The position numbers and the translations under genes were made by a program. From Fidelibacterota bacterium (GTDB lineage: Bacteria; Fidelibacterota; UBA2242), in contig DPVY01000276.1 of NCBI GenBank assembly GCA_003527965.1, forward strand, positions 3,681 through 12,685: a stretch of DNA of 9,005 nt. The letters are read 5' to 3'. The notes beneath the pieces were generated by a model. That model was not told where the DNA came from and did not search any database. It saw nothing but the letters and a program-made list of their open reading frames with translations. Shown one piece after another: positions 1 to 5,975 of the stretch. Position 1 is the first letter of the stretch. Every line of letters begins with the position of its first letter.

Positions 1-723
1 GCCCCCCCCCCCCCCGCCGCAATAACCGCGACACAATCATTAATCGACTCGACATTGGGGACAGCACCCGAATCAATAAAAACCGTAGAGGCGCCAGCGG
101 GGCTCAAGCAGTTGCAAAAAAAATACGGTATTCAGCAACAGAATTTTGAAACGCCCGCAATGCCAAAAGTCGAACAAATAATACCAGGCAAAATATCGAA
201 GCCACCCGTTGAACAACAAGCCCAAGAACAATATATCAAATCAAGGCCGATTCCAATTAAAGAAGCAGTTTCAATAAAACAACTCTTTCCGGCGACACCT
301 TATACGATAATAATGGGAAAATTTTCGTCCCGGCAGTCAGCCAAACATTCCGTCAATTCATATCAAGAAAATGGCTTGAACGACATCTACATTACGGTCG
401 ATTTTACGGGACAAAGTTCACGTAAATATATTATGTGTTACGGTGTTTTTGCAAATGCGGGTGAAGCAAATCGAAAGGCGTCAGAACTCCAGTTTTTAGG
501 GTTTGAGGGCGAATTTCAATCGGCGAATTACCCTTATGCAATATTATTGAGCGAAAGACCGGCAGAGCAGGTAAATTACCCAAATATCAAGGATTTTATA
601 TATTCTAAGTCGGCAGGACCTTCTACGGTAACGCTCGTTGGCGCGTTTCCCACCGAAGAAATTGCAAACCTGTTCTTACACCAGCACAAGGATCTTCTTA
701 TTAAAGAGATTATTAAACGGTAA
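1..723 (+). CDS. SPOR-domain protein, C-terminal part (5' end outside window)
   Basis: The frame is open from base 1 to the TAA at 721-723, so the gene begins upstream. The TTG at 55 is only the first possible start codon inside the window and is unlikely to be the real start. The visible N-terminal part is a Pro/Ala/Gln-rich low-complexity linker (about codons 1-95, opening with four prolines). It is followed by a SPOR-like module (about bases 301-520) with the typical pattern YTI..GKFSSRQSA, then a YGVF..AGEA half. A second, shorter SPOR-like stretch (about 622-720, TVTLVGAFPTEEIA) ends the protein. SPOR domains bind denuded peptidoglycan glycan strands, so this end should lie in the periplasm or outside the membrane. 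A long linker before a terminal SPOR domain usually follows a membrane or ATPase N-terminal part (as in DamX-like proteins), but that part is not visible. The family call is fairly sure; the cellular role is unknown. Confidence 0.75.
   Translation, partial: APPPPAAITATQSLIDSTLGTAPESIKTVEAPAGLKQLQKKYGIQQQNFETPAMPKVEQIIPGKISKPPVEQQAQEQYIKSRPIPIKEAVSIKQLFPATPYTIIMGKFSSRQSAKHSVNSYQENGLNDIYITVDFTGQSSRKYIMCYGVFANAGEANRKASELQFLGFEGEFQSANYPYAILLSERPAEQVNYPNIKDFIYSKSAGPSTVTLVGAFPTEEIANLFLHQHKDLLIKEIIKR
2..15. repeat. 14-base poly-C tract
   Basis: Fourteen consecutive C residues sit at the very start of the window, inside the open frame of the SPOR protein, where they encode prolines. The tract may be a genuine proline-rich linker segment, a slippage-prone homopolymer, or a sequence-end artefact. 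It is not possible to decide from one sequence. Confidence 0.9.
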
Positions 724-812
724 TAACGTAGGGAACATTTATTTAAATGACCTATTTTTCCAGCAAATGCCTGAAATTATTTTAATATAAATTGATTCAA
801 AAGATTATATAA

Positions 813-1181
813 ATGGGCTATTATTACCATAAAAAAAGGCGTCGGAAGTTAAAGAACATAGAAAAAAAGTTCTTATACATAATTATTCTATTGAGTCTTA
901 TTGTAGCGTTAGGACTTCAAGTTGTCATTAAGGGTATTCCCCAATGGGCCTACAGGATATTTGTCAATAGGCACATAGAAGAGGTGATTTCGAGATCACT
1001 AATAAGAGGCTCCGCCGTTAGAAGAGAAACCGACCTGCGCAAGAGATACGAAACTAAATACCGGGAAAATGAGAAAGACAGCTGGAAAGAGACCTATAAT
1101 GAAATCTTACAGAACACAAGAGATAAAGAAATAGAAGAATATCAAAAAATGCTCGAAGCGGAAAAGAAACTTAACAAATAA
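813..1181 (+). CDS. small single-pass membrane protein with charged C-terminal tail, unknown function
   Basis: This 122-residue protein is not recognised. The first 18 residues are strongly basic (KKRRRKLK), followed by a hydrophobic segment at about 19-40 and then a polar remainder. By the positive-inside rule the short N-terminus should be cytoplasmic and the tail on the outer face. Residues 55-122 are rich in Glu, Lys, Arg and Asn with few prolines, which suggests an extended helix or short coiled coil. The ATG at 813 has no clear Shine-Dalgarno sequence, but it is the only start that includes the basic region before the membrane segment. The 89-bp gap upstream (724-812) holds no promoter I can support. 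The stop lies 10 nt before the polymerase/ligase gene, so the two are probably cotranscribed. It could be a small accessory of the polysaccharide machinery, but only position supports that. Confidence 0.65.
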   Translation: MGYYYHKKRRRKLKNIEKKFLYIIILLSLIVALGLQVVIKGIPQWAYRIFVNRHIEEVISRSLIRGSAVRRETDLRKRYETKYRENEKDSWKETYNEILQNTRDKEIEEYQKMLEAEKKLNK

Positions 1182-1191
1182 AAATGTTCTG

Positions 1192-2616
1192 ATGGCAAAA
1201 AGAGATCTACTCGAAAATAAGACTAATATTCTCACGGCCTTAATTGCTATACCAATTTCGCTAATTGTTGCGCTCATTCTGGTTAGAATTGATCCGATTT
1301 ATGCGTTAGCTGCAACACTCGGACTCGGAGTATTAATTTTAGTTTTTATAGATACCGATTTTGCAATTTATATTTTGATATTTTCGATGCTGCTGTCTCC
1401 CGAAATTGGCGCTCGCACAACTACCGGAGAAGGTGTAACAATCCGAATTGATGATATCCTTTTAGCTATAATATTATTTACCTGGCTGGCTAAAACAGCA
1501 ATTAATAAAGAACTGGGGTTGTTTAGAACATCACCTCTGAATAAACCCATCGCATATTATACTTTCATTTGTATATTTGCCACCGGCATAGGCATGCTCT
1601 TTGGTAGAGTTAAACCCCTCAACGGTATATTTTTTGTCATTAAATATATTGAGTATTTTATGGTCTATTTCCTCGTCGTCAATCAAGTGCATACTAAGAA
1701 ACAATTTGATAATTTCACGGTCGCCCTTATTATAACATTCGTTATCGTAACCCTTATATCTGTATCTCAAATACCAACGGGGAAACGCCTGACGGCGCCC
1801 TTCGAAGGCGATGCCGGTGAACCAAACACGCTCGGAGGATATTTAATTTTTATAATTGCTATCAATCTCAGCCTTATCCTTAAACCGGGAATTATTACAT
1901 CTCCAAATATTCGACGATTATTGCTCCTGATCACAATGGTCGCTGTATTTCCATATCTTTTAACAAATTCCAGAGGATCATGGGCAGCCGGCATTCCGGT
2001 TGTCATTAGTTATATTATTATTAGTGACAGAAGATGGATCATTATTGGATTTGTTGCACTTTTAGTCCTTTTATCTCCTATCATTCTTCCCGATACGGTT
2101 ACCGACAGGTTCAAATATACTTTTAAGGAACAAAAGGGATACGCCAGAACACTCCAGGAAGATGTCGGCGGCATTACTCTGGATACATCCGCCTCAGAAA
2201 GAGTGCGCAGCTGGAAGTCTGCCTGGAAAGGAGTAAAAAAGCATCCTGTTTTTGGTTTTGGAATTACCGGCTGGAGATTCCTGGATGCCCAATTTATGCG
2301 GGTGCTTGTTGAAACGGGATTCATTGGTCTCGCATTTTTCCTGTATTTACTATACTCCATCCTGCATGAAACATGGAAGGTTTATAAAAATGCCCAAATT
2401 CCATTTTTTAAATATTTCGCCCTGGGGTTTTTCGTCGCTACTATTTCAATGATAACCCACAGCTTCGGCGCAAATACCTTTATTATTATCAGAATAATGG
2501 AGCCTTTCTGGTTAGTATGTGGATTGGTTATTTCGTGCCCCCATATTGAAGAAATCGAGATGCAAAAACTCCGTGATCTCGAAAAAGACACAGAAGTTAA
2601 ATTAGGAACAATCTAA
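1192..2616 (+). CDS. Wzy/O-antigen ligase family polytopic membrane protein
   Basis: This 474-residue protein has about ten or more hydrophobic segments and a soluble loop at about residues 300-365, which matches the Wzy_C (O-antigen ligase/polymerase) layout. Visible family motifs are EPNTLGGYL (210-218), TNSRGSW (258-264) in a membrane segment, ER..SW..A (336-345), HPVFGFG (351-357) and DAQFMRVLVETGFIGL (365-380). Members of this family polymerise lipid-linked repeat units or transfer finished chains to an acceptor on the outer face of the inner membrane. The usual HNxxL of WaaL-type ligases is replaced here by D-A-Q-F-M, a form I associate more with exopolysaccharide polymerases, so polymerase is slightly preferred over ligase. 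That preference is inference. The ATG at 1192 lacks a Shine-Dalgarno sequence and lies 10 nt after the previous stop. The last ~25 residues are charged and probably cytoplasmic. Confidence 0.85.
   Translation: MAKRDLLENKTNILTALIAIPISLIVALILVRIDPIYALAATLGLGVLILVFIDTDFAIYILIFSMLLSPEIGARTTTGEGVTIRIDDILLAIILFTWLAKTAINKELGLFRTSPLNKPIAYYTFICIFATGIGMLFGRVKPLNGIFFVIKYIEYFMVYFLVVNQVHTKKQFDNFTVALIITFVIVTLISVSQIPTGKRLTAPFEGDAGEPNTLGGYLIFIIAINLSLILKPGIITSPNIRRLLLLITMVAVFPYLLTNSRGSWAAGIPVVISYIIISDRRWIIIGFVALLVLLSPIILPDTVTDRFKYTFKEQKGYARTLQEDVGGITLDTSASERVRSWKSAWKGVKKHPVFGFGITGWRFLDAQFMRVLVETGFIGLAFFLYLLYSILHETWKVYKNAQIPFFKYFALGFFVATISMITHSFGANTFIIIRIMEPFWLVCGLVISCPHIEEIEMQKLRDLEKDTEVKLGTI
2604..2607 (+). 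promoter_or_regulatory. Shine-Dalgarno-like AGGA for the PqqD-like gene
   Basis: An AGGA lies inside the last codons of the preceding gene, 10 nt before the ATG at 2618. It supports that start. Confidence 0.45.
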
Positions 2617-2617
2617 A

Positions 2618-2899
2618 ATGCCCGAGATTGATAATAAATTCCGTCCAATTTCAAATGATAATATCCTCTTTAAACCGCTTAGCGACGGCGCAATACTATT
2701 CGAGCCGGATTCCGAAGTAGTGCACACCCTAAATCCTTCCGCCGCATATATTTGGATCCATTGCGACGGCAATCATACTATAAGTGACATAATCACGTTA
2801 ATAAAGAAAAATTTTTCCGAATTCGAGTTACAACCGAAAGACGCAGTAAATTCAATTATTAAAGAATTCCAGGCACTCGGTTTAGTGTCGTCAGAATAA
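2618..2899 (+). CDS. PqqD family protein (RRE-like peptide-binding domain)
   Basis: This 93-residue protein consists of one PqqD-type domain. The characteristic order is present: a β-rich N-terminal half ending in GAILFEPDSEVVHTLN (24-39), then SAAYIWIHCDG (41-51), TISDI (54-58), and helices finishing in AVNSII.EF..LGLV (76-90). PqqD and related RiPP recognition elements bind the leader of a precursor peptide and present it to a modifying enzyme. PqqD-like proteins also occur in cassettes with HPr-kinase-like proteins, often near glycan genes, where their partner is not known. One base separates this gene from the upstream stop, and its TAA shares one base with the next ATG (TAATG at 2897-2901). 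That implies translational coupling to the kinase-like gene. No precursor peptide was found in the window, so its ligand is unknown. The family call is strong, the function open. Confidence 0.85.
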   Translation: MPEIDNKFRPISNDNILFKPLSDGAILFEPDSEVVHTLNPSAAYIWIHCDGNHTISDIITLIKKNFSEFELQPKDAVNSIIKEFQALGLVSSE

Positions 2900-3744
2900 T
2901 GGTATATCTTACAATCGGTAATCCGCCCAAAACAATTGCGCTTAATTTTCCCGATTCCATGTCGAAGCAGATCGAAAATAGTATATTTTCGACAATAATT
3001 TCACACGAATCGGCAGAATCCCAGATCTACTATAATATCGATCACAGCAATAATAAATTATATTTGCAAAGAAATGGACGACTGACTCATCAAAATAAAT
3101 CTTCTCAGAAAATTATTTATGCCCTTGAATGGCAGGTCCTTAAAGATGCTCTGAACAATTACAAAAAGGATTATAAATTTCACGCCGCCGGTCTGTCGTA
3201 TAATAATAATGGTTATCTTTTCATCGGTGATTCCGGCTCGGGAAAAACGAGTATAAGCATGGTTTTAATGAAACTGGGCTGGAAACTGCTGTCTGACGAA
3301 TTCGGAATTCTAAATCCCGGTTCTTTGAAACTGTATCCATTCCCCCGAAATTTCATTATAAAGCCGCATCACCCGGTTGATAAAGATTTTAAAAGCCGGT
3401 TTGTCAACGTCGCCTATAATACCGGCGCTCAAAAAATACCGATCGCCTACATCCCCCTCTCTGTTTTTGGCAAAGTTGAAAATCATCCGGTAAAACTTAA
3501 GAATGTATATTTTCTTAAATATTCGGAATCATCGACCTATTGTATTACTCCTCTCGGTCAAACCGCGGCTTTTGCCAATCTTCTAAAACAACTCTATAAT
3601 CCACAACTGTTCAAAAGGAATTCGCTCGATCATCTGCTTAATCTACTCAATAACATATCGTTCTTTCAGCTACTGCTCCATAACCCGTTTACTTTGGAAA
3701 CCTCTCAAAAAGAAAGCCTTTCAAAACAACTTATATCAGGATAA
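2899..3744 (+). CDS. HPr kinase/phosphorylase-like P-loop protein (HprK-related)
   Basis: This 281-residue protein carries an HprK-C-like kinase core. Residue His95 in KFHAAG is followed by a Walker A loop GDSGSGKT (110-117) and then LLSDEFG (131-137). These correspond to the His, P-loop Lys and acidic pair used by true HprK. A PFPR stretch (147-150), common in HprK-related proteins outside sugar regulation, follows. The first ~85 residues do not resemble the HprK N-terminal domain, and no HPr gene is present, so classical carbon-catabolite regulation is unlikely. HprK homologues are known to phosphorylate lasso peptides in some RiPP clusters, and a related HprK-PqqD pairing recurs in other bacteria. 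Its start overlaps the PqqD-like stop by one base, and it ends 5 nt before the methyltransferase. It is probably an active ATP-dependent kinase acting on a peptide, protein or small-molecule substrate. The substrate is not indicated. Confidence 0.8.
   Translation: MVYLTIGNPPKTIALNFPDSMSKQIENSIFSTIISHESAESQIYYNIDHSNNKLYLQRNGRLTHQNKSSQKIIYALEWQVLKDALNNYKKDYKFHAAGLSYNNNGYLFIGDSGSGKTSISMVLMKLGWKLLSDEFGILNPGSLKLYPFPRNFIIKPHHPVDKDFKSRFVNVAYNTGAQKIPIAYIPLSVFGKVENHPVKLKNVYFLKYSESSTYCITPLGQTAAFANLLKQLYNPQLFKRNSLDHLLNLLNNISFFQLLLHNPFTLETSQKESLSKQLISG
3738..3741 (+). promoter_or_regulatory. Shine-Dalgarno-like AGGA for the methyltransferase gene
   Basis: An AGGA overlaps the end of the kinase-like gene and lies 8 nt before the ATG at 3750, which is ideal spacing. 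It supports that start codon. Confidence 0.55.
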
Positions 3745-3749
3745 AGAAA

Positions 3750-4877
3750 ATGTTAACTCATTTCAGAGAACTTTTAGCGGATGAGATTAGAATTCAAGCC
3801 TTCAAAAAGGCGATTTTCAAGGTTGTTGACGAACGCACCACTGTTGCCGAAATCGGATTCGCTCTGGGAACTTATTCTTTTTTTGCGGCAATGAAGAACG
3901 CAAAATCAATTCACGCCATTGAGATGGGTGATATCTTTTATATCGGAACAGAAATTGCCAGACAGAACAATTTTTACGACAAGATCACTTTTTATCACAA
4001 TCATTCCCAAAAAGTTAAATTGCCCGAAAAGGTTGATTATCTGATTATGGAAGATTACACTCCAATGTTAGCATATCGGGGGCTATACGACACAATCATC
4101 GACGCCCGTCAGCGGTTTTTAAAACCCTCCGGTAAATTTATTCCAAATACATTTATCCTAAAATTCGCTCTGGTTGAGTATGAAGATTTCTATAACGGCT
4201 TGCATATTTGGCAAAAAGAAAATGATCAAGTATATGATGTAAACTGGGAGTACACGACTGAATTAGTGTTCAACCGGGCGCATTATGCCATAAAACCGGG
4301 AATTAAGCTCTTATCAAAGGAAATAATTCTGTCGGAAATCGATATGATGCAATCCAACGATATCACATTTAAATTTTCAGACGACATTCAAATTACAAAA
4401 CCGGGAACTCTCCACGGTATTATCGGCTGGTGGGATTGCTGGTTCACGCCCGATCAATACTTTTCAAATTCACCACTGGAACCGGTGAATACGTGGGGAC
4501 AGATGTATTTTCCTATTCGGAACCCGGTCAAAGTAGCGCCAAAAGATTCGGTTAAAGTGAAATTTTCCAGCTACAGATCAAAGATTTCCGGCGAGATCGA
4601 CTATCTTTGGCAAATTCGCCATAAAGGAAATACACAAGAATACAACACCTTTGCCGGCAGATTCTACAGTAAGGAAATGATCGATCATCAAAATCCCGAT
4701 TATAAGCCGGCTCTGAATGATGACGGTAAAATTGCTAAGATAATTTTTAACCGGCTCGACGGCAAGACATCTATCAGTGATACCGCCGATATTTTACAAA
4801 ATCAATTCCCAAAACGGTTTCCTAACCGGGATAAATGCATAGCAAAGATTACCGGCATACTCAAAGGGTATATTTAA
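3750..4877 (+). CDS. PRMT-like SAM-dependent methyltransferase with C-terminal PqqD-like domain
   Basis: This 375-residue protein has the layout of a protein arginine methyltransferase followed by an extra domain. Residues 32-43 (VAEIGFALGTYS) form motif I, and E58 in HAIEMG is the expected ribose-binding acidic residue. IMEDY (99-103) matches the start of the PRMT double-E loop, and RFLKPSGKFIPN (122-133) is the post-core strand. A β-rich part at 180-290 resembles the PRMT barrel and includes P.NTWGQ (245-251) where PRMTs have P.THWKQ. Two catalytic positions differ: the second Glu of the double-E loop is R110, and the THW His is T248. Residues 322-375 (LN..., LDGKTSISD, amphipathic helices) resemble a PqqD domain and partly parallel the PqqD-like protein two genes upstream. 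SAM binding is likely; arginine methylation is doubtful. The start has a good Shine-Dalgarno. It closes the PqqD-kinase cassette and precedes the largest intergenic gap. Confidence 0.75.
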   Translation: MLTHFRELLADEIRIQAFKKAIFKVVDERTTVAEIGFALGTYSFFAAMKNAKSIHAIEMGDIFYIGTEIARQNNFYDKITFYHNHSQKVKLPEKVDYLIMEDYTPMLAYRGLYDTIIDARQRFLKPSGKFIPNTFILKFALVEYEDFYNGLHIWQKENDQVYDVNWEYTTELVFNRAHYAIKPGIKLLSKEIILSEIDMMQSNDITFKFSDDIQITKPGTLHGIIGWWDCWFTPDQYFSNSPLEPVNTWGQMYFPIRNPVKVAPKDSVKVKFSSYRSKISGEIDYLWQIRHKGNTQEYNTFAGRFYSKEMIDHQNPDYKPALNDDGKIAKIIFNRLDGKTSISDTADILQNQFPKRFPNRDKCIAKITGILKGYI

Positions 4878-4884
4878 TTTTTTT
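4857..4884 (+). terminator. possible weak intrinsic terminator overlapping the methyltransferase stop
   Basis: A 6-bp stem (ATACTC 4857-4862 with GGGTAT 4866-4871, one G-U pair, AAA loop) is followed after six bases by seven T residues (4878-4884). The stem is AT-rich and short, so termination would be weak. Its place at the end of the cassette and before the largest gap is the main support. Confidence 0.25.
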
Positions 4885-4901
4885 GCTGTTTTTCTGATAA
4901 A

Positions 4902-4935
4902 AGATATGGATATTCTATTTATATTCGCCATATCT
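4902..4935. repeat. 8-bp perfect inverted repeat, 18-nt spacer
   Basis: AGATATGG and its exact reverse complement CCATATCT flank an AT-rich 18-nt centre. This could be an operator for a dimeric protein or an RNA hairpin. A chance occurrence in AT-rich DNA is possible. Confidence 0.5.
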
Positions 4936-4968
4936 CAGATGCACAACCATTTTTTTATGTGACTGAGG

Positions 4969-4981
4969 ACGGCGGAGCCGT
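4969..4981. repeat. short GC-rich hairpin
   Basis: ACGGC-GGA-GCCGT forms a perfect 5-bp stem with a 3-nt loop, 43 nt before the GT2 start. It stands out in AT-rich surroundings and lacks a following T tract, so it is not an intrinsic terminator. It may be part of a 5' leader. Confidence 0.4.
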
Positions 4982-5011
4982 GTAAACACCATTTAAAAAA
5001 TCTGTAAAATG

Positions 5012-5016
5012 AAGGA
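5012..5016 (+). promoter_or_regulatory. Shine-Dalgarno AAGGA for the GT2 gene
   Basis: AAGGA lies 8 nt before the ATG at 5025 and is the clearest ribosome binding site in the window. It selects 5025 over the ATG at 5009, which opens only a very short frame. A strong site here fits the GT2 gene being the first gene of a new translational unit. Confidence 0.7.
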
Positions 5017-5024
5017 TAAATACA

Positions 5025-5975
5025 ATGAAGTTAGTTATCCAAATACCCTGTTTTAATGAGGAGCAAACCCTTGCCAAAACATTGGCGGACCTGCCAACAA
5101 AAATCGCTGGCGTTGACACGATTGAAATATTAATAATCAGTGATGGCTCCACCGATCGGACGGTTGAGATAGCCCGTGAACATGGGATCCGGCATTTTGT
5201 GATTTTCAATCGAAATATGGGGCTCGCCCGCGCGTTTGCGGCAGGTTTGGAAAAAAGCCTGGAATTGGGCGCCGACATTATTGTGAACACGGATGCCGAC
5301 AACCAGTATAAAGGATCAGATATCACCAGATTAATTCAGCCTATTTTAGAAAAAAAAGCCGAAATAGTGATAGGCGATCGGCGAGTTGACAAAATTCACG
5401 AATTCTCCTGGTTAAAGAAGAGAATGCAGAAATTTGGAAGTTACATCGTACGAAAAGTCTCCCGGACTAAAGTTCCAGATACAACGAGTGGTTTCCGCGC
5501 CTACAGCCGGCATGCGGCGCTGCATATGAATATTATCTCCACCTTTTCATATACATTGGAAACCATCATTGAAGCCGGACAAAAGGATATTGCTATTGTC
5601 AGCATTCCTATTGAAATAAACAAAACGGAACGTCCTTCACGCCTGTTTAAGAGTAACTGGTATTATGTCAAGCGCTCAATCGCCACTATTATTAGAATTT
5701 ATACAATGTATCAACCGTTAAGGGTATTTTTATACTCAGGATTAATGGCATTTCTTATCAGCCTGCTTTTATCAGGGCGATATTTCTATTTCATGGTTTT
5801 GGGTGAAGGCAAAGGACATATCCAATCGGTAATTCTTGCTGGAATACTGTTCTTATTATCTTGTGTGCTCTTTATGTTTGGATTATTGGCGGATGTAGTA
5901 GCGGCAAATCGAAAAATTCTGGAAGACACTCTTTATCGTATTAAAAAGAATTCACTGCAACAATCTAATAAATGA
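5025..5975 (+). CDS. family 2 glycosyltransferase, polyprenyl-phosphate type, membrane-anchored
   Basis: This 316-residue protein has a GT-A domain at 1-200. The motifs are IQIPCFNEEQTL (5-16), SDGSTDRT (39-46) and NTDADNQY (88-95), which holds the metal-binding DxD-type acid cluster. Further on are IGDRR (116-120) and DTTSGFRAYS (152-161). The set resembles dolichol-phosphate-mannose synthase and ArnC/GtrB-like enzymes, which load a sugar from a nucleotide donor onto a polyprenyl phosphate at the cytoplasmic face. An amphipathic basic segment (about 203-235) leads into two C-terminal membrane segments (about 235-257 and 267-295). The donor sugar cannot be read from sequence. The gene starts with a good Shine-Dalgarno after the 147-bp gap and overlaps the next gene by 4 nt (ATGA). 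The UPF0104 and GT-C genes that follow make a polyprenyl-phosphate-sugar product the best guess. Confidence 0.88.
   Translation: MKLVIQIPCFNEEQTLAKTLADLPTKIAGVDTIEILIISDGSTDRTVEIAREHGIRHFVIFNRNMGLARAFAAGLEKSLELGADIIVNTDADNQYKGSDITRLIQPILEKKAEIVIGDRRVDKIHEFSWLKKRMQKFGSYIVRKVSRTKVPDTTSGFRAYSRHAALHMNIISTFSYTLETIIEAGQKDIAIVSIPIEINKTERPSRLFKSNWYYVKRSIATIIRIYTMYQPLRVFLYSGLMAFLISLLLSGRYFYFMVLGEGKGHIQSVILAGILFLLSCVLFMFGLLADVVAANRKILEDTLYRIKKNSLQQSNK

Larger units (their letters stand above)
4878..5024 (+). other. 147-bp intergenic region with small inverted repeats
   Basis: This is the longest non-coding stretch in the window. It contains an 8-bp perfect inverted repeat, AGATATGG at 4902-4909 with CCATATCT at 4928-4935 (18-nt loop), a T7 run at 4950-4956, and a 5-bp GC-rich stem ACGGC/GCCGT (4969-4973, 4977-4981) with a GGA loop. 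No convincing -35/-10 pair was found. It probably separates two transcription or translation units and could host a promoter, a processing site or a binding site for a dimeric regulator. None of these roles is proven. Confidence 0.5.

Noticed and set aside
55..57. TTG at 55 as the true start of the SPOR-domain gene
   Set aside because: The frame is open to base 1 with a proline-rich linker already in progress and there is no Shine-Dalgarno before it, so the gene almost certainly begins outside the window.
724..812. Promoter in the gap before the small membrane protein
   Set aside because: Several TATAA-like strings occur but none has a matching -35 at proper spacing.
2899..3744. True HPr kinase/phosphorylase regulating carbon catabolism
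   Set aside because: The N-terminal part does not match HprK, no ptsH or PTS gene is present, and the context is glycan synthesis with a PqqD-like partner.
4906..4962. 18-residue frame (MDILFIF...) as a precursor peptide for the PqqD-like protein
   Set aside because: It is very short, lacks a ribosome binding site, has no leader-core character, and overlaps the inverted repeat.
5003..5010. TGTAAAAT as a -10 element for the GT2 gene
   Set aside because: No acceptable -35 lies about 17 nt upstream and AT-rich DNA gives such matches by chance.
4955..5326. Minus-strand frame of 123 codons
   Set aside because: It lies opposite the 5' part of a clear GT2 gene and shows no family motifs. Other minus-strand frames at 1368-2591, 6307-6897 and 8187-8462 are rejected for the same reason.
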